Below, piece by piece: positions 51,604-62,838 of a stretch of 64,000 nt of DNA. The DNA comes from Gilliamella sp. wkB308. Lineage in GTDB: Bacteria > Pseudomonadota > Gammaproteobacteria > Enterobacterales > Orbaceae. Location of the stretch: contig NZ_LZGN01000040.1 in NCBI RefSeq assembly GCF_001690185.1, positions 62,001-126,000 on the forward strand. Direction: 5' to 3'. How positions within the stretch are numbered: the first letter of the stretch is position 1; each line of letters opens with the position of its first letter. The notes under the pieces were generated by a model. The model was not told where the DNA came from. It saw only the letters and a program-made list of their open reading frames with translations, and did no database searches. The translations under genes and the position numbers were made by a program.

Positions 51604-53370
51604 TTAAAATTTAGGTGCAGATGAACGACCTCGTTTTTTTGCAAAACTTTTATCGTTTGATTCTGTTCGGTTACTTTTACGTCCTCGTTTAGCATCTGAC
51701 TGAGCACCACTGACCAAGCTCATTTTCATTGGTTGATTAAGTACCCGTACTTTTTCCAGATGTTTAAGGATATCTTTTGGCATTCCTTTTGGTAACTCAA
51801 CCGTTGAATGGGTTTCATAAAGTTTGATGTTACCAATATAACGACTACTAATATCTGCTTCATTAGCAATAGCACCAACAATATGTCGAACTTCAATACC
51901 GTTCTCTTTACCAATTTCAATACGATACATATCCATATCACCCACATCACGACGTTCCCGACGTTTTGGCGACTCTCGATTATCGCCTCGTAGTCGACGC
52001 TCACCACCACGACTATCACGCTCACGATTTTCACGAGATGGTTTGAATACTGGATCAGGCGGTAAAATTAATGGGCGCTCACCTTGTGCAAGTTTTAATA
52101 AAGCAGTTGCAATCGTTTCTAGGTCTGCACCACTTTCTGTTTGGATTTGGCTCAGTATCGCTTGATATTGTTCTAAATCATTACTTTCAAGCTGTTGCTG
52201 TACTTGCTGATTAAACTTAACTAAACGGCGTTTTTCTAATAATTCTTTAGAAGGTAACCCCACTTCTGGAATCGGTTTTTTAATTGTTTGCTCGATATTT
52301 TTTAGTAAACGACGTTCTCGGCTATCAACAAATAAAATTGCACGACCTGCACGACCTGCACGACCTGTTCGCCCAATGCGGTGAACATAAGATTCTGAGT
52401 CTAAGGTAATATCATAGTTGATAACTAAACTAATACGTTCAACATCTAATCCGCGTGCTGCCACGTCAGTTGCAATTAAAATATCTAAACGACCATTACG
52501 TAATCGATCAAGTGTTTGTTCTCTTAATTGCTGTGTCATATCTCCGTTTAATGCAGCACAACTGTACCCGTGTTTTTCAAGCACTTCAGCGACATCAAGC
52601 GTTGCTGTTTTTGTTCGTACAAATATAATTGCAGCATCAAAATCTTCTGCTTCAAGAAAACGTATTATTGCCTCATTTTTACGCATTCCTCGCACTAACC
52701 AATAGCTTTGATCGATATCAGGCGCTGCTTGATTTGTCCCTTTTATCTGTACTTCTTTTGGATTATGCATAAATCGTTTGGTGATACGGCGAATTGGCGC
52801 AGGCATGGTTGCTGAAAATAGCGCTGTTTGATGATCTTCAGGAATGGCAGCCATAATATTTTCAACATCATCAATAAAGCCCATTCTTAGCATTTCATCG
52901 GCTTCATCAAGTACTAAACCTTTAAGATTTGAAAGATCTAATGTTTTACGATTTAAATGATCTAATAACCGTCCAGGCGTGCCAACTACAATTTGCGGTC
53001 CTTGTTTTAACGCTCGCAATTGCACATCATAACGCTGACCACCATATAGGGCTAATACATTCACCCCTTTCATATATTTTGAATATTCTGAACAGGCATC
53101 AGCAACTTGTATTGCAAGTTCACGTGTTGGTGCTAACACTAATAGTTGTGGTGCTTTTAAGCTGGCATCAATGTTCATTAAAAATGGAATGGAAAAAGCC
53201 GCTGTTTTTCCACTTCCGGTTTGCGCCATACCAAGCACATCTTTTCCATCTAATAATAATGGAATACATTCAGCTTGAATGGGGGATGGTTTGCTAAAAC
53301 CAAGATCATTTAATGCGTTAAGGATGTCCTCGGATAAACCAAGGTCAATAAAAGAAACTTCATTTGTCAT
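51604..53370 (-). CDS. deaD: DEAD-box ATP-dependent RNA helicase DeaD (CsdA)
   Basis: This 588-residue helicase unwinds RNA at low temperature and helps 50S assembly and RNA decay. Motifs: Q motif ([16 protein letters not shown]), [38 protein letters not shown] and [15 protein letters not shown]. The C-terminus has the DeaD RNA-binding domain ([34 protein letters not shown]) and a basic tail. It is downstream of nlpI as in E. coli, but separated by 376 bases, which probably carry a separate promoter and leader. Confidence 0.95.
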   Translation of the reverse strand: MTNEVSFIDLGLSEDILNALNDLGFSKPSPIQAECIPLLLDGKDVLGMAQTGSGKTAAFSIPFLMNIDASLKAPQLLVLAPTRELAIQVADACSEYSKYMKGVNVLALYGGQRYDVQLRALKQGPQIVVGTPGRLLDHLNRKTLDLSNLKGLVLDEADEMLRMGFIDDVENIMAAIPEDHQTALFSATMPAPIRRITKRFMHNPKEVQIKGTNQAAPDIDQSYWLVRGMRKNEAIIRFLEAEDFDAAIIFVRTKTATLDVAEVLEKHGYSCAALNGDMTQQLREQTLDRLRNGRLDILIATDVAARGLDVERISLVINYDITLDSESYVHRIGRTGRAGRAGRAILFVDSRERRLLKNIEQTIKKPIPEVGLPSKELLEKRRLVKFNQQVQQQLESNDLEQYQAILSQIQTESGADLETIATALLKLAQGERPLILPPDPVFKPSRENRERDSRGGERRLRGDNRESPKRRERRDVGDMDMYRIEIGKENGIEVRHIVGAIANEADISSRYIGNIKLYETHSTVELPKGMPKDILKHLEKVRVLNQPMKMSLVSGAQSDAKRGRKSNRTESNDKSFAKKRGRSSAPKF

Positions 53371-53746
53371 GTAAACTCGCTTATAAATTTATAATATATA
53401 TAAACTTTCTATTTTAATTACTAAACAGTTAAGCCTAATGAAATAATGTAATTCATCTCAATATAGTTAAATGTTTAATTGCATTTCCTTGAAAAGAAAG
53501 CTATATATAAATTTATGCCAGCTCACTAAATTGAAAATTTACGATTCACATCAAAAATTAATTACCGATACTATAATTGATTATTGTTGTGAATGTTATA
53601 TGGACAAATATCACATTTGCGCAATACTCTGATCCGATTAAGGATATAACTAATCAACGACTCATCAATAACTTGAACAAGTATTAATAGTCAATCAGAA
53701 CTAAACTATAACAATATTTTCACTTTTAAAACTGGCATGACCCATG
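53371..53746. other. Intergenic region between nlpI and deaD
   Basis: 376 bases on the minus-strand path from nlpI to deaD. The length suggests a separate deaD promoter with a long leader, as for cold-induced deaD in E. coli. I looked for the small gene yrbN that E. coli has here and found no match; an 11-codon frame near the deaD start is not convincing. No other structure was identified. Confidence 0.4.
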
Positions 53747-54598
53747 TTACTTTTCCTCAAGTAACTTCATTTCGTAGAGTGCCTGTTGATGTTCAACAAA
53801 GTTATAAATATTATTAGCTAAAGCATATTTAAATAACATTTTGGCACGCTCATTATCACCTTTATTCTGATAATATTTACCCAAATAAAAGTAGGTTTCA
53901 CAAAGACGCTCAGCTAATTGCCGATTATTTTCAACGCCTTCTTGAAGATTTTGCATCAATTTAGATTCATTAATTTTACCTAAATAAAATGCAACAATAT
54001 GGCTACTATAAATCGATTTATCATTTAACCGATCATAACGATCTTGTAGCATATTTAACGCTGTTTTTTTATCAATCTCATTTTCAATCAGATAAAGCCA
54101 TAATAATCTAATTGGCTCATTCACATCATATTGATAAAACTGAAGTGCATCTCGGTTAGCTGATTGATAATGACCTGTACGATACAACGTGATTGCTCGA
54201 TTCAAATATGCATAAGCATAAGCTGGATCGATTTCTAAAGTTGTATTAAAAGACATTAAGGCAACATCAAAGTCACCTTCTCTTAAAGCATAAGTCCCTA
54301 AAAAGTTATAAATATCTGGAATGTCAGCGCTATAACCTAATAAGGTAGAAAAATCAATTTGGGCAAATGCTTTAAAACCTAATGAATCATAAACAATTCC
54401 CCTTTCAAAAATAAGCTGCATTCGGGTAACAGTATCAATATTTTTTTGGGATAATTGTTGGCTAATCTGAGCAATTTTCAATTCATCATTATATGAAACT
54501 TGCTCAGGAATAGCCAAAAGGAGCGGTGAACTTGAACAACCTGACAATAGAATAACAGCTATTAATAAGCAGACAATCCTCAGGTTGAAAAGTTTCAT
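53747..54598 (-). CDS. nlpI: Lipoprotein NlpI with TPR repeats
   Basis: This 283-residue outer-membrane lipoprotein has a lipobox (ILLSGC, Cys21) and tetratricopeptide repeats (about 60-180; YNFLGTYALREGDFDVALMSFNTTLEIDPAYAYAYLNRAITLY). NlpI is an adaptor that brings peptidoglycan endopeptidases such as MepS to the protease Prc. Length is close to the E. coli protein. It lies 26 bases after pnp in the rpsO-pnp-nlpI-deaD order. Confidence 0.93.
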   Translation of the reverse strand: MKLFNLRIVCLLIAVILLSGCSSSPLLLAIPEQVSYNDELKIAQISQQLSQKNIDTVTRMQLIFERGIVYDSLGFKAFAQIDFSTLLGYSADIPDIYNFLGTYALREGDFDVALMSFNTTLEIDPAYAYAYLNRAITLYRTGHYQSANRDALQFYQYDVNEPIRLLWLYLIENEIDKKTALNMLQDRYDRLNDKSIYSSHIVAFYLGKINESKLMQNLQEGVENNRQLAERLCETYFYLGKYYQNKGDNERAKMLFKYALANNIYNFVEHQQALYEMKLLEEK

Positions 54599-54624
54599 TT
54601 TAAAACCCCTAATGATTAATTTTT

Positions 54625-56739
54625 TTATTCAGTAATTGGTGAATGTTCCGTTGTTGGTTCAATTGCATCTTTCATACTTAAACGAATTCGACCTTGACGA
54701 TCAATTTCAAGGACTTTCACATTGACTTCTTGTCCTACTTTTAAGTAATCAGCTACTTTTTCGACACGGTGATCAGCGATTTGAGAAACATGAACCAATC
54801 CTTCTTTACCACCAATAATAGAAACAAACGCACCAAAATCAACAATTCGAGTGACTTTACCGGTATAAATTTTACCAATTTCAACATCAGCAACTAAATT
54901 ATTGATACGTTCCATCGCATCTTTAGCTTTGTTTGCATCTGATGCTGCAATTTTAACTGTGCCATCATCAGCGATTTCAATGGTTGTGCCTGTTTCTTCG
55001 GTTAATGCACGAATCGTTGCGCCACCTTTACCGATAATATCACGAATTTTATCCGGATTAACATTCATTGTATAAATACGTGGGGCAAACTCAGATATTT
55101 CTTGACGCGGTTTATTAATCGCTTGATCCATCACTGTTAAAATATGCAATCTGGCACCTTTCGCTTGATTAAGGGCAACTTGCATGATTTCTTTGGTGAT
55201 ACCTTCAATTTTGATATCCATTTGTAATGCACTCACACCTTCACGAGTTCCGGCTACTTTAAAGTCCATATCACCAAGATGATCTTCATCACCTAAAATA
55301 TCTGATAATACGACAAATTTATCGCCTTCTTTAACTAATCCCATTGCAATACCTGCAACTGATGATTTGATTGGCACACCAGCAACCATTAATGCAAGTG
55401 AAGCACCACAAACAGAAGCCATAGACGATGAACCATTTGATTCGGTAATTTCAGATACGACACGTACGGTATAAGGGAACTCTTCTTGGCTAGGCATGAC
55501 CGCAGCTACACCACGTTTAGCTAAACGCCCATGACCAATTTCACGACGTTTAGGTGATCCAACCATACCTGTTTCACCGACAGAATATGGCGGAAAGTTA
55601 TAATGCAATAAGAAACGTTCAGTATATTCGCCAGTTAATTCATCAATAATCTGTGCATCGCGTTCAGTACCTAATGTTGCTGTGACTAACGCTTGAGTTT
55701 CACCACGAGTGAATAAGGCGCTACCATGTGCTCTTGGTAATAAATTGGTACGGATATCCAGTGCCCGAACCATATCTTTTTCACGACCATCAATACGCGG
55801 TTCACCAGCGATAACGCGCTGACGAACAATTTGGCTTTCCAAATCAATAATAATGTTCATCACTTCGTTTTCATCAAGTTCTTCATCTTGCGCTTTTAAA
55901 GTGGTTAGCACATCTTCTTTGATCACATCGATTTGCGCATAACGAGCTTGTTTTTCTGTGATACGGTAAGCTTCACCAAGACGATCTTTCGCTAATTCAG
56001 AAACCGCATTGTATAGTGCTTCATTTTTAACTGGTGGAACCCAATCCCATTTTTCACGATTCGCTTTCGCCACAAATTCATTAATGTTATCAATGACAAC
56101 TTGTTGTTGCTCATGACCTAATACAACTGCAGCTAACATTTGCTCTTCGCTTAATAAATCAGCTTCAGACTCAACCATTAATACCGCGCTTTTTGTACCG
56201 GCAACCACTAAATCTAAACGGCTATTTTGAAGTTCTTTTACTGATGGGTTCAATACAAATTCATCGTTAATTAAACCAACTCGAGCGGCACCAATTGGGC
56301 CATGAAAAGGCACACCTGATAAGCAAAGTGCAGCTGAAGCACCTATCATTGCAACTAAATCTGGACTAACATCCGGATTGACTGACACGACTGTTGCAAT
56401 GATTTGAATTTCATTAACAAATCCTTCAGGAAATAGTGGACGTAATGGACGGTCAATTAAACGTGCAATTAGTGTTTCGCCTTCGCTTGGACGACCTTCA
56501 CGTTTAAAAAATCCACCTGGAATACGACCGGCAGCATAAGTACGTTCTTGATAATTAACTGTTAAAGGGAAAAAGTCTTGTCCTTCTTTAACTTTTTTAT
56601 TAGCCACCACCGTGACAAATACAGCGGTATCGTCCATATTAACCATGACCGCAGCCGATGCTTGACGTGCTAAAATACCTGTTTCTAAAGTAACAGTGTG
56701 ACGTCCATATTGAAATTTTTGATATGTTGGATTAAACAA
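54625..56739 (-). CDS. pnp: Polyribonucleotide nucleotidyltransferase (PNPase)
   Basis: This 704-residue phosphorolytic 3'-5' exoribonuclease degrades mRNA, alone or in the RNA degradosome. It has two RNase PH domains (about 1-220 and 310-540), a KH domain ([20 protein letters not shown]) and an S1 domain ([33 protein letters not shown]). The upstream leader has a long hairpin like the RNase III site of the E. coli pnp leader. Confidence 0.97.
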   Translation of the reverse strand: MFNPTYQKFQYGRHTVTLETGILARQASAAVMVNMDDTAVFVTVVANKKVKEGQDFFPLTVNYQERTYAAGRIPGGFFKREGRPSEGETLIARLIDRPLRPLFPEGFVNEIQIIATVVSVNPDVSPDLVAMIGASAALCLSGVPFHGPIGAARVGLINDEFVLNPSVKELQNSRLDLVVAGTKSAVLMVESEADLLSEEQMLAAVVLGHEQQQVVIDNINEFVAKANREKWDWVPPVKNEALYNAVSELAKDRLGEAYRITEKQARYAQIDVIKEDVLTTLKAQDEELDENEVMNIIIDLESQIVRQRVIAGEPRIDGREKDMVRALDIRTNLLPRAHGSALFTRGETQALVTATLGTERDAQIIDELTGEYTERFLLHYNFPPYSVGETGMVGSPKRREIGHGRLAKRGVAAVMPSQEEFPYTVRVVSEITESNGSSSMASVCGASLALMVAGVPIKSSVAGIAMGLVKEGDKFVVLSDILGDEDHLGDMDFKVAGTREGVSALQMDIKIEGITKEIMQVALNQAKGARLHILTVMDQAINKPRQEISEFAPRIYTMNVNPDKIRDIIGKGGATIRALTEETGTTIEIADDGTVKIAASDANKAKDAMERINNLVADVEIGKIYTGKVTRIVDFGAFVSIIGGKEGLVHVSQIADHRVEKVADYLKVGQEVNVKVLEIDRQGRIRLSMKDAIEPTTEHSPITE

Positions 56740-57009
56740 AATAATATCCTCTTGTTAATAATGCTGTTGAAATGAAAAGCTCGACAGGCAGTAGTTTTAA
56801 GTACAACTTATTGATTTTTTTATTTCAACAATGTAGGGTCATCAACAAAAGATTATTTCACTGTCACGACTAATGACAGTTCTATAAATTATAGAGCTCT
56901 CATTAGTCGCGCGAAACATGAGATACAATCTTTTAATGTGTTGATTTACAAAAACGAATTAATTTACTTTCGAGCTGAGCATTATAGCAAAGCTCAAATT
57001 TTTAACAAC
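56740..57009. other. pnp leader region with RNase III-type hairpin
   Basis: 270 bases between the rpsO terminator and pnp. It contains a long hairpin at 56867-56909: CGACTAATGA with TCATTAGTCG outside and AGTTCTATA with TATAGAGCT (one G-T pair) inside. In E. coli the pnp leader has a stem cleaved by RNase III, which lets PNPase repress its own message. By position this hairpin may do the same here. Confidence 0.55.
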
Positions 57010-57036
57010 GAAAAAGAGGCCTAGGCCTCTTTTAAG
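57010..57036 (-). terminator. Terminator of rpsO
   Basis: A fully palindromic 22-base sequence (57012-57033, AAAAGAGGCCT and its complement) directly after rpsO, followed on the minus strand by a run of T bases. In E. coli a leaky terminator in the same place separates rpsO from pnp. Confidence 0.8.
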
Positions 57037-57046
57037 TAGATTTTGA

Positions 57047-57316
57047 TTAGCGACGTAAGCCTAATTTTTGAATCAATTGGTTGTAACGTTCGATATCTTT
57101 ACGGCGTAAATAGTCTAATAATTTACGACGGCTAGATACCATGCGTAATAAACCACGACGGCTGTGGTGATCTTTTTTATGCTCAGAAAAATGACCTTGT
57201 AAATCATTAATACGCGCAGTTAAAAGAGCAACTTGAACTTCAGTTGAACCTGTATCGTTAGTTCCACGACCATATTCAGCTACGATTTTCGCTTTAGCTT
57301 CTACAGTTAGAGACAT
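57047..57316 (-). CDS. rpsO: 30S ribosomal protein S15
   Basis: This 89-residue protein ([17 protein letters not shown]...[15 protein letters not shown]...[21 protein letters not shown]) is nearly identical to E. coli S15, which binds the central domain of 16S rRNA early in 30S assembly. The frame is open to 57373, but ATG at 57316 is used because it matches the family and has GAGGT 7 bases upstream. It heads rpsO-pnp-nlpI-deaD. Confidence 0.97.
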   Translation of the reverse strand: MSLTVEAKAKIVAEYGRGTNDTGSTEVQVALLTARINDLQGHFSEHKKDHHSRRGLLRMVSSRRKLLDYLRRKDIERYNQLIQKLGLRR

Positions 57317-57407
57317 AATAAACCTCATAAAATTAGTATAAAACATGGCATGTCCGATCTCTAATTCAGACACACCTCGGTATTCATATAAATATGAATT
57401 GGGCGCA

Positions 57408-57435
57408 ATTATACTGAATTTTATTAAAATAGCAA
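57408..57435 (-). promoter_or_regulatory. Sigma-70 promoter of rpsO
   Basis: TTGCTA (57430-57435), 16 bases, TATAAT (57408-57413) on the minus strand. A small perfect hairpin, ATTCATAT with ATATGAAT, lies in the leader after it. The promoter is about 90 bases before the S15 start. Confidence 0.75.
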
Positions 57436-57457
57436 TTTGATTTACGTAACTATAAGT

Positions 57458-58381
57458 TTACTTAAGTTCAAAGCCATACTCTTCTTGAATTAATTTTTTC
57501 AATGCTTCAATATAATTTTGTGCAGACAGACTTAATTGGGCTTTTTGTGAAGTAATCCAACCAATCAAAATTTTTTCATTAACTTCAAGTGGTATGGATA
57601 AAATATCAGACCCATTTAAATCCGTACTTAATACACCAGTACTAATCGTATAACCATTTAACCCATGCAACAAATTAAACAAGGTGGCTCTATCACTCAC
57701 ATGAATACTTTTTTTATGGTAGACGGTACTTAAAATCTCTTCAGAAAAATAAAAGGAATTATATTCCCCCTGTTCGAAAGACAAATAAGGGTAATTTTCA
57801 AGATCACTTAACGTTAACGATTTCATCGATGATAAAGGATGATTGGTACTGATAAATACATGGGGGTGGGCTTCAAATAGCGGATGAAATGTCAATCGAT
57901 GTTCTTTCAGTAAGCGTAGAATCACTTTTTGATTAAAATCTGTTAAATATAAAATCCCAACTTCACTTCGTAAATTAGCCACATCGGTAATGATATCGTA
58001 AGTTCTGGTTTCACGGAGAGTAAACTCATATTCATCAGTATGATTTTTTTTGATCAGATTCACAAATGCATTGACAGCAAATGCATAGTGTTGAGTGGAA
58101 ATACTACAAAGTTGTTTTGAGGGGACTTTTTTTGAATAATGTTGTTCTAATAATTCAGCTTGATCTAAAACTTGTTTCGCATAACCCAAAAATTCAACGC
58201 CATCAGTAGATAATGAAACTCCCTTAGACGTTCGCACAAAAATCTCAATACCAAATTCTGCTTCTAACTCTTTAACTGCTGTGGATAAGCTTGGTTGCGT
58301 AATATAGAGATTTTTTGCAGCTTCATTAATTGAACCTGAACGAGCAATTTCTAAAATATAGCGTAATTGTTGTAGTTTCAT
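57458..58381 (-). CDS. LysR-family transcriptional regulator
   Basis: This 307-residue protein has the LysR N-terminal helix-turn-helix (MKLQQLRYILEIARSGSINEAAKNLYITQPSLSTAVKELE) and a substrate-binding domain (about 90-300). The start at 58381 is chosen by alignment to the family; an ATG 30 bases upstream has no better ribosome binding site. It is alone between rpsO and a gene-free stretch, so its target is unknown. Cysteine or redox regulators (CysB, CysL) are among its relatives, but I could not decide. Confidence 0.85.
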   Translation of the reverse strand: MKLQQLRYILEIARSGSINEAAKNLYITQPSLSTAVKELEAEFGIEIFVRTSKGVSLSTDGVEFLGYAKQVLDQAELLEQHYSKKVPSKQLCSISTQHYAFAVNAFVNLIKKNHTDEYEFTLRETRTYDIITDVANLRSEVGILYLTDFNQKVILRLLKEHRLTFHPLFEAHPHVFISTNHPLSSMKSLTLSDLENYPYLSFEQGEYNSFYFSEEILSTVYHKKSIHVSDRATLFNLLHGLNGYTISTGVLSTDLNGSDILSIPLEVNEKILIGWITSQKAQLSLSAQNYIEALKKLIQEEYGFELK

Positions 58382-58805
58382 AGCGTCACTTATTAAGTCG
58401 TATAAGCCCATTACGGAATAGTATCTTGTTAACTATATACCAAAAATTAGCAGATGTGCACTAACTGATTGTTTAAAATTAAATCTGACATACAGGCACA
58501 ATACTATTTAATTTATTTGTTTACCAAATGAAATGTAATTGGGATAGTTAACTAAATGAGGAGTTGAAAATCTAGACTAACAGGTTTTATAAGTGATGGG
58601 TGAATGGAGTAAACGAAGAGATTAATTTTGCAACGTAATTGCGTGTGTTAATGAATAGAGCCAATTGATTCTACCGCTTTAAAAATTGTCTAGCTGACCA
58701 GTTATAGCATCTTTTTGATTCAATAAACATGTATATGAATCATGATAATTACCTATTAATCGACCTTGAACAAAGTTGACTTATCCTTGTTCGTATCTAT
58801 TGCCA
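58382..58805. other. Intergenic region between the LysR gene and yfcA
   Basis: About 420 bases. It should hold the LysR promoter and the 3' end of the prmB-aroC-yfcA transcript. A short inverted repeat TGATTCA/TGAATCA with 12 bases between lies near 58718-58744. I saw no gene, RNA or convincing operator. Confidence 0.35.
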
Positions 58806-59561
58806 TTAAATAAAAAAATTTTCGTAGATTAGTTTGATGCTCATAATGGTCGAAACGGTGATTAACATAGGTCTGATTAATTTGCGCCCTTTAGTGATTA
58901 CCATTTTAGCGCCTACCCTTGCTCCGATAAATTGACCGATTAACATAATCAGACCAATTGACCAGACGACTTCTCCACCTAAAATAAAAAAGATTAGGCC
59001 AGCTAAATTTGAGGTGAAGTTTAATACTTTAGTATTTGCCGTTGCTTTTGTGAGATTAAAACCTGCAAGGGTAATATAAGCCACAGCGTAAAATGAACCT
59101 GCACCGGGGCCAAAAAATCCGTCATAGAAACCGATTCCCAAAGCAGGTATAAGTGCAAATTGAATGAGAGAGAAACGACTTTTACGATCATCCTCACCAA
59201 CTTTTGGCGAAAGTAAAAAATAAATGCCTACGCTAATGGTCAGTATTGGCAATAAAAGTTTTAAAAATTCAGCTTGAATATGGATGACTGAAATCGTACC
59301 TATAGCGGAACCAATAAAAGCAAATACAATCGCCCACTTTTGCTGTTTTAAATCAACCATGCGTTGACGAATAAAATAGAGACTAGCTGAAAAAGATCCA
59401 CCACAACTTTGTAGTTTATTTGTTGCTAAAGCGCTAGCGGGTGGCAGTCCTACAGCGAGTAAAGCTGGCACAGTTAATAGACCTCCGCCACCGGCAATTG
59501 AATCAATAAAACCAGCTAAAATGGCGATGGCAAATAATAAAACGAGTATTTCATCACTCAT
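58806..59561 (-). CDS. yfcA: TSUP-family membrane transporter YfcA
   Basis: This 251-residue protein has about eight membrane segments and the TauE/SafE motifs: DSIAGGGGLLTVPALLAVGLPPASALATNKLQS in the first repeat and GFYDGFFGPGAGSF in the second. TSUP proteins move small anions such as sulfite or sulfoacetate; the substrate of YfcA is unknown. It lies 13 bases after aroC, and yfcA is also next to aroC in E. coli, where mepA lies between. Confidence 0.88.
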   Translation of the reverse strand: MSDEILVLLFAIAILAGFIDSIAGGGGLLTVPALLAVGLPPASALATNKLQSCGGSFSASLYFIRQRMVDLKQQKWAIVFAFIGSAIGTISVIHIQAEFLKLLLPILTISVGIYFLLSPKVGEDDRKSRFSLIQFALIPALGIGFYDGFFGPGAGSFYAVAYITLAGFNLTKATANTKVLNFTSNLAGLIFFILGGEVVWSIGLIMLIGQFIGARVGAKMVITKGRKLIRPMLITVSTIMSIKLIYENFFI

Positions 59562-59574
59562 AAATGATTGCTCA

Positions 59575-60645
59575 TCATAAATTTACGTCGCTGCATTGAG
59601 CTCGATAACGAAGATAATGATCCATCAGCACTATAGCCACCATTGCCTCAGCTATCGGAACTGCACGAATACCCACGCATGGGTCATGTCGCCCATGGGT
59701 TGAAACATCAACCGATTCTCCAAATATATTTATTGAACGACCTGATATTTCGATACTTGGCGTGGGTTTCAGCGCAATATTAGCTATTATCGTTTGTCCG
59801 GAACTTATCCCGCCTAAGATACCACCAGCATGGTTAGATAAAAAACCATTTGGTGTGATTTCATCTCGATTTTCGCTTCCTCGTTTAGTGACAACCGCAA
59901 ATCCGTCGCCAATCTCAACCCCTTTTACCGCATTGATGCTCATTAAAGCATGAGCGAGTTCAGCATCTAATTTATCAAAAACAGGTTCCCCCAATCCTAC
60001 AGGAACATTTTCAGCCACAATGCAAACTTTAGCACCAATCGAATCGCCTTCTTTTCGTAACGATCTAAGCAATTGATCGAGCGATTCCAGTTTCGATTCA
60101 TCTGCACAAAAAAATGGATTTTGTTCAACTTGCTGCCAATCTTTTAATTCGCACTCAATATCCCCCATTTGTGCTAAATAACCACGAATTTGAATACCAA
60201 ATTTCCCATATAAATATTTTTTAGCTATTGCTCCTGCCGCTACGCGCATCGCAGTTTCACGAGCAGAAGAACGTCCTCCCCCTCGATAATCTCTTATCCC
60301 ATATTTATTGTGATAAGTGTAATCTGCATGGCTAGGTCGAAAAATATCTTTTATTTGGCTATAGTCTTGCGAACGTTGATCGGTATTTTCAATCATTAAT
60401 CCAATACTTGTACCAGTTGTTACCCCTTCAAATACACCAGATAATATTTTAACTTGATCAGGTTCTCGGCGTTGGGTTGTATAACGAGATGCGCCTGGGC
60501 GACGGCGATCTAAATCTATTTGTAAGTCTGATTCAGTTAATGCTAATCCCGGTGGTACACCGTCAACAATACATCCTAATGCAACACCATGCGATTCACC
60601 AAACGTTGTGACTTTAAATAATTTTCCGATTGAGTTTCCAGACAT
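59575..60645 (-). CDS. aroC: Chorismate synthase
   Basis: This 356-residue enzyme converts 5-enolpyruvylshikimate 3-phosphate to chorismate with reduced FMN, the last shared step of aromatic amino acid synthesis. Signatures: [47 protein letters not shown], and the C-terminal [24 protein letters not shown] precedes the ATG. It follows prmB by 29 bases. Confidence 0.97.
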   Translation of the reverse strand: MSGNSIGKLFKVTTFGESHGVALGCIVDGVPPGLALTESDLQIDLDRRRPGASRYTTQRREPDQVKILSGVFEGVTTGTSIGLMIENTDQRSQDYSQIKDIFRPSHADYTYHNKYGIRDYRGGGRSSARETAMRVAAGAIAKKYLYGKFGIQIRGYLAQMGDIECELKDWQQVEQNPFFCADESKLESLDQLLRSLRKEGDSIGAKVCIVAENVPVGLGEPVFDKLDAELAHALMSINAVKGVEIGDGFAVVTKRGSENRDEITPNGFLSNHAGGILGGISSGQTIIANIALKPTPSIEISGRSINIFGESVDVSTHGRHDPCVGIRAVPIAEAMVAIVLMDHYLRYRAQCSDVNL

Positions 60646-60674
60646 AATAACCTTATCCCGATTAATGCATATAT

Positions 60675-61568
60675 TTATTTGAAATAGTGATGATATTTCA
60701 CCAAGTCTTGCTGTGTGATTGAAAATACCCCGAATCCACCACGCTCAAAGTCAATCCAATTGAAAGGAACATCTGGATACTGTTCTTGCAAACTAACCCA
60801 ACTATTGCCTACTTCACAAACAAGGATACCTTCGGGTGTTAAGTAATTAATCGCATCACGCAAAATTCGTTTTACTAAATCCAATCCATCAAATCCGGCT
60901 TCTAGCGCCAGTTTCGGTTCGTATAAATATTCTTCTGGCAAATCATTCATATCCTCATCATCAACATAAGGTGGATTGGAGACAATAAGATCGTACTGTT
61001 TTACCGGTAAATCATCAAAAAGATCCGATAAGATAGGGGTAACTTGAAAGTTCATTTCATGCAAGTCGATATTAGTTTGAGCAACATCGATTGCCTCAAG
61101 CGAAATATCGGTAATATCAACATGCGCTTTAGGAAAAGCATAAGCACAAGCAATACCAATACAACCACTACCGGTACAAAGATCTAAAATATGTCGAGGC
61201 GGTGTGGTAAGTAGCGTTTTGAAATGATCATCAATTAATTCACCAATCGGTGAACGAGGTATTAAAACTCGTTCATCAACATAAAAGCTATGTCCACAAA
61301 ACCACGCTTGATTCGTTAAATAAGGAGTTGGAACCCGATCGTCAATTCGCTTTTGAATAATATCAAACAGAAACTGTCTTTCTTCTTCCGTCAGATTGGC
61401 CGCGTAAAATTCTGGAGGAATAGATAATGATAATCCTAAACTGGCTAAAATAAGTTGTTTTGATTCATCGATAGGATTATCCGTTCCATGTCCTAAATAA
61501 ATTTCTGATTGACTGAGTTGTGAAGTTGTCCAGCGAATAAAGTCCTGAACAGTACTTAAGTTTTCCAT
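60675..61568 (-). CDS. prmB: 50S ribosomal protein L3 glutamine methyltransferase
   Basis: This 297-residue SAM-dependent enzyme methylates a glutamine of ribosomal protein L3. It has the class I SAM fold with [19 protein letters not shown] and the catalytic NPPY motif ([13 protein letters not shown]). The frame is open to 61604, but ATG at 61568 is used because GGAG lies 5 bases upstream and the N-terminus then fits the family. First gene of prmB-aroC-yfcA. Confidence 0.94.
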   Translation of the reverse strand: MENLSTVQDFIRWTTSQLSQSEIYLGHGTDNPIDESKQLILASLGLSLSIPPEFYAANLTEEERQFLFDIIQKRIDDRVPTPYLTNQAWFCGHSFYVDERVLIPRSPIGELIDDHFKTLLTTPPRHILDLCTGSGCIGIACAYAFPKAHVDITDISLEAIDVAQTNIDLHEMNFQVTPILSDLFDDLPVKQYDLIVSNPPYVDDEDMNDLPEEYLYEPKLALEAGFDGLDLVKRILRDAINYLTPEGILVCEVGNSWVSLQEQYPDVPFNWIDFERGGFGVFSITQQDLVKYHHYFK

Positions 61569-61953
61569 AATGGCTCCAAAAGATCGAGGAGAGGAAGATA
61601 TCATTCGTCAATGAAGGTCATCTTATTCTCAAAAATATCGCAAATCGAGTGTTTAAACAAACCGTTAAAATTGTATCACTCATTTATTTCAACAATTTAA
61701 TTATTCGCAATATAGGGTGAAGAAAGTAAGTTAAATAAATTAAATATATTCATTATGATAATCTATCATTTTAGAATTAATTTTAATTCATTTATGAATT
61801 TTTTAACTACGCAAAATATTATCAAAGTATTTTATTATATTCAATTATTCATTCTCAATCATAATAGTGAGTCATGGAGAGTATTTTTTAATAATGACTT
61901 GATAAATATAAATTTAACAGATATAAAAAACATTTTAGCTTAATGAGGCAATC
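61569..61953. other. Intergenic region between prmB and the prophage integrase
   Basis: 385 bases, very AT-rich. It should hold the prmB promoter on one strand and that of the integrase on the other, and may contain a phage attachment site. No tRNA or direct repeat to serve as attB was recognised. A 62-codon frame at 61755-61943 has no recognisable protein character. Confidence 0.4.
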
Positions 61954-62838
61954 ATGTTTTTTATATCTAAATTATTTAAACCCCAAAATACTCATCCAAA
62001 ATCCGTTAACAATTGGCTTGATGAATATATTACAATTCTTGCCGAACGTAATTTAAAACCCAAAACAATCGAAATAAAAACGTATTTGCTAAAAGTTATC
62101 CGTCAGCAAATAGGCGCTAAACCGATCTCACAAATAACACCACCCGATGTTGCAAAAATTATCAAAATCTATACAGATCAAGATAAAGCTCCGTCCGCTA
62201 AGTGCATGTACCACTTACTTAAAGATATCTTCCGAGAAGCATACGCACTGGGCTGGAATGACAGGAACCCCGCCGAACCAATAAAATGTCCTAAAGTTAC
62301 TGTGAAACGTTCACGAATGACATTTGTTGAGTTTAAGAAAATTTTAAATGAGGCGGAAAAAACAGGAAATAAAATAATGTATGATGCTATGACGCTTGCG
62401 CTAGTTACAGGGCAACGCCGTTCTGATATAGCAGAAATGAAAAAATCAAATATTAAACGAAATTATTTATTAATAGATCAATATAAAACAGGTGCAAAAA
62501 TCGCGCTACCGATAAAATTGGAATGTAAAAAAATAAGCACTAGTTTACGAGACATTATTGAATCAACTGATAATGACTATTTAATATGTCTCAACAATGA
62601 AAAAATAAAATTAGACGATATAACGCGTCAGTTTTCACGATTACGCGATAGAGTTTTTAGCCGGAATTACTGGGACGGAACACCTACCACATTTCACGAA
62701 ATCAGATCACTATCAGAACGTTTATATAGAGAACAACGCATTGACACCATGACATTATTGGGTCACAAATCCCAGCAAATGACTGATAAATATAATGATA
62801 GTCGAGGTCGTGAATATAAAAAACTGAGAATAAATTAA
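61954..62838 (+). CDS. int: Lambda-type tyrosine recombinase lacking the arm-binding domain
   Basis: This 294-residue integrase aligns with lambda Int from the core-binding domain to the end: VNNWLDEYITILAERNLKPKTIE, KAPSAKCMYHLLKDIFREA, VTGQRRSD and the closing LLGHKSQQMTDKYND. Catalytic residues are Arg155, Lys178, His248, Arg251, His271 and the nucleophile Tyr280. The about 60-residue N-terminal arm-type DNA-binding domain of lambda Int is missing. The ATG at 61954 has GAGG 5 bases upstream, so the short form is probably made as such. It could be a degenerate prophage integrase or a simple recombinase acting on the neighbouring tail-fibre genes. Confidence 0.85.
   Translation: MFFISKLFKPQNTHPKSVNNWLDEYITILAERNLKPKTIEIKTYLLKVIRQQIGAKPISQITPPDVAKIIKIYTDQDKAPSAKCMYHLLKDIFREAYALGWNDRNPAEPIKCPKVTVKRSRMTFVEFKKILNEAEKTGNKIMYDAMTLALVTGQRRSDIAEMKKSNIKRNYLLIDQYKTGAKIALPIKLECKKISTSLRDIIESTDNDYLICLNNEKIKLDDITRQFSRLRDRVFSRNYWDGTPTTFHEIRSLSERLYREQRIDTMTLLGHKSQQMTDKYNDSRGREYKKLRIN

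Noticed and set aside
53371-53500. A yrbN-like small gene before deaD
   Set aside because: Only very short frames are present and none resembles the E. coli peptide.
61755-61943. 62-codon frame before the integrase, considered as its missing N-terminal domain
   Set aside because: It is in a separate frame, ends before the integrase start and does not resemble the lambda Int arm-binding domain.
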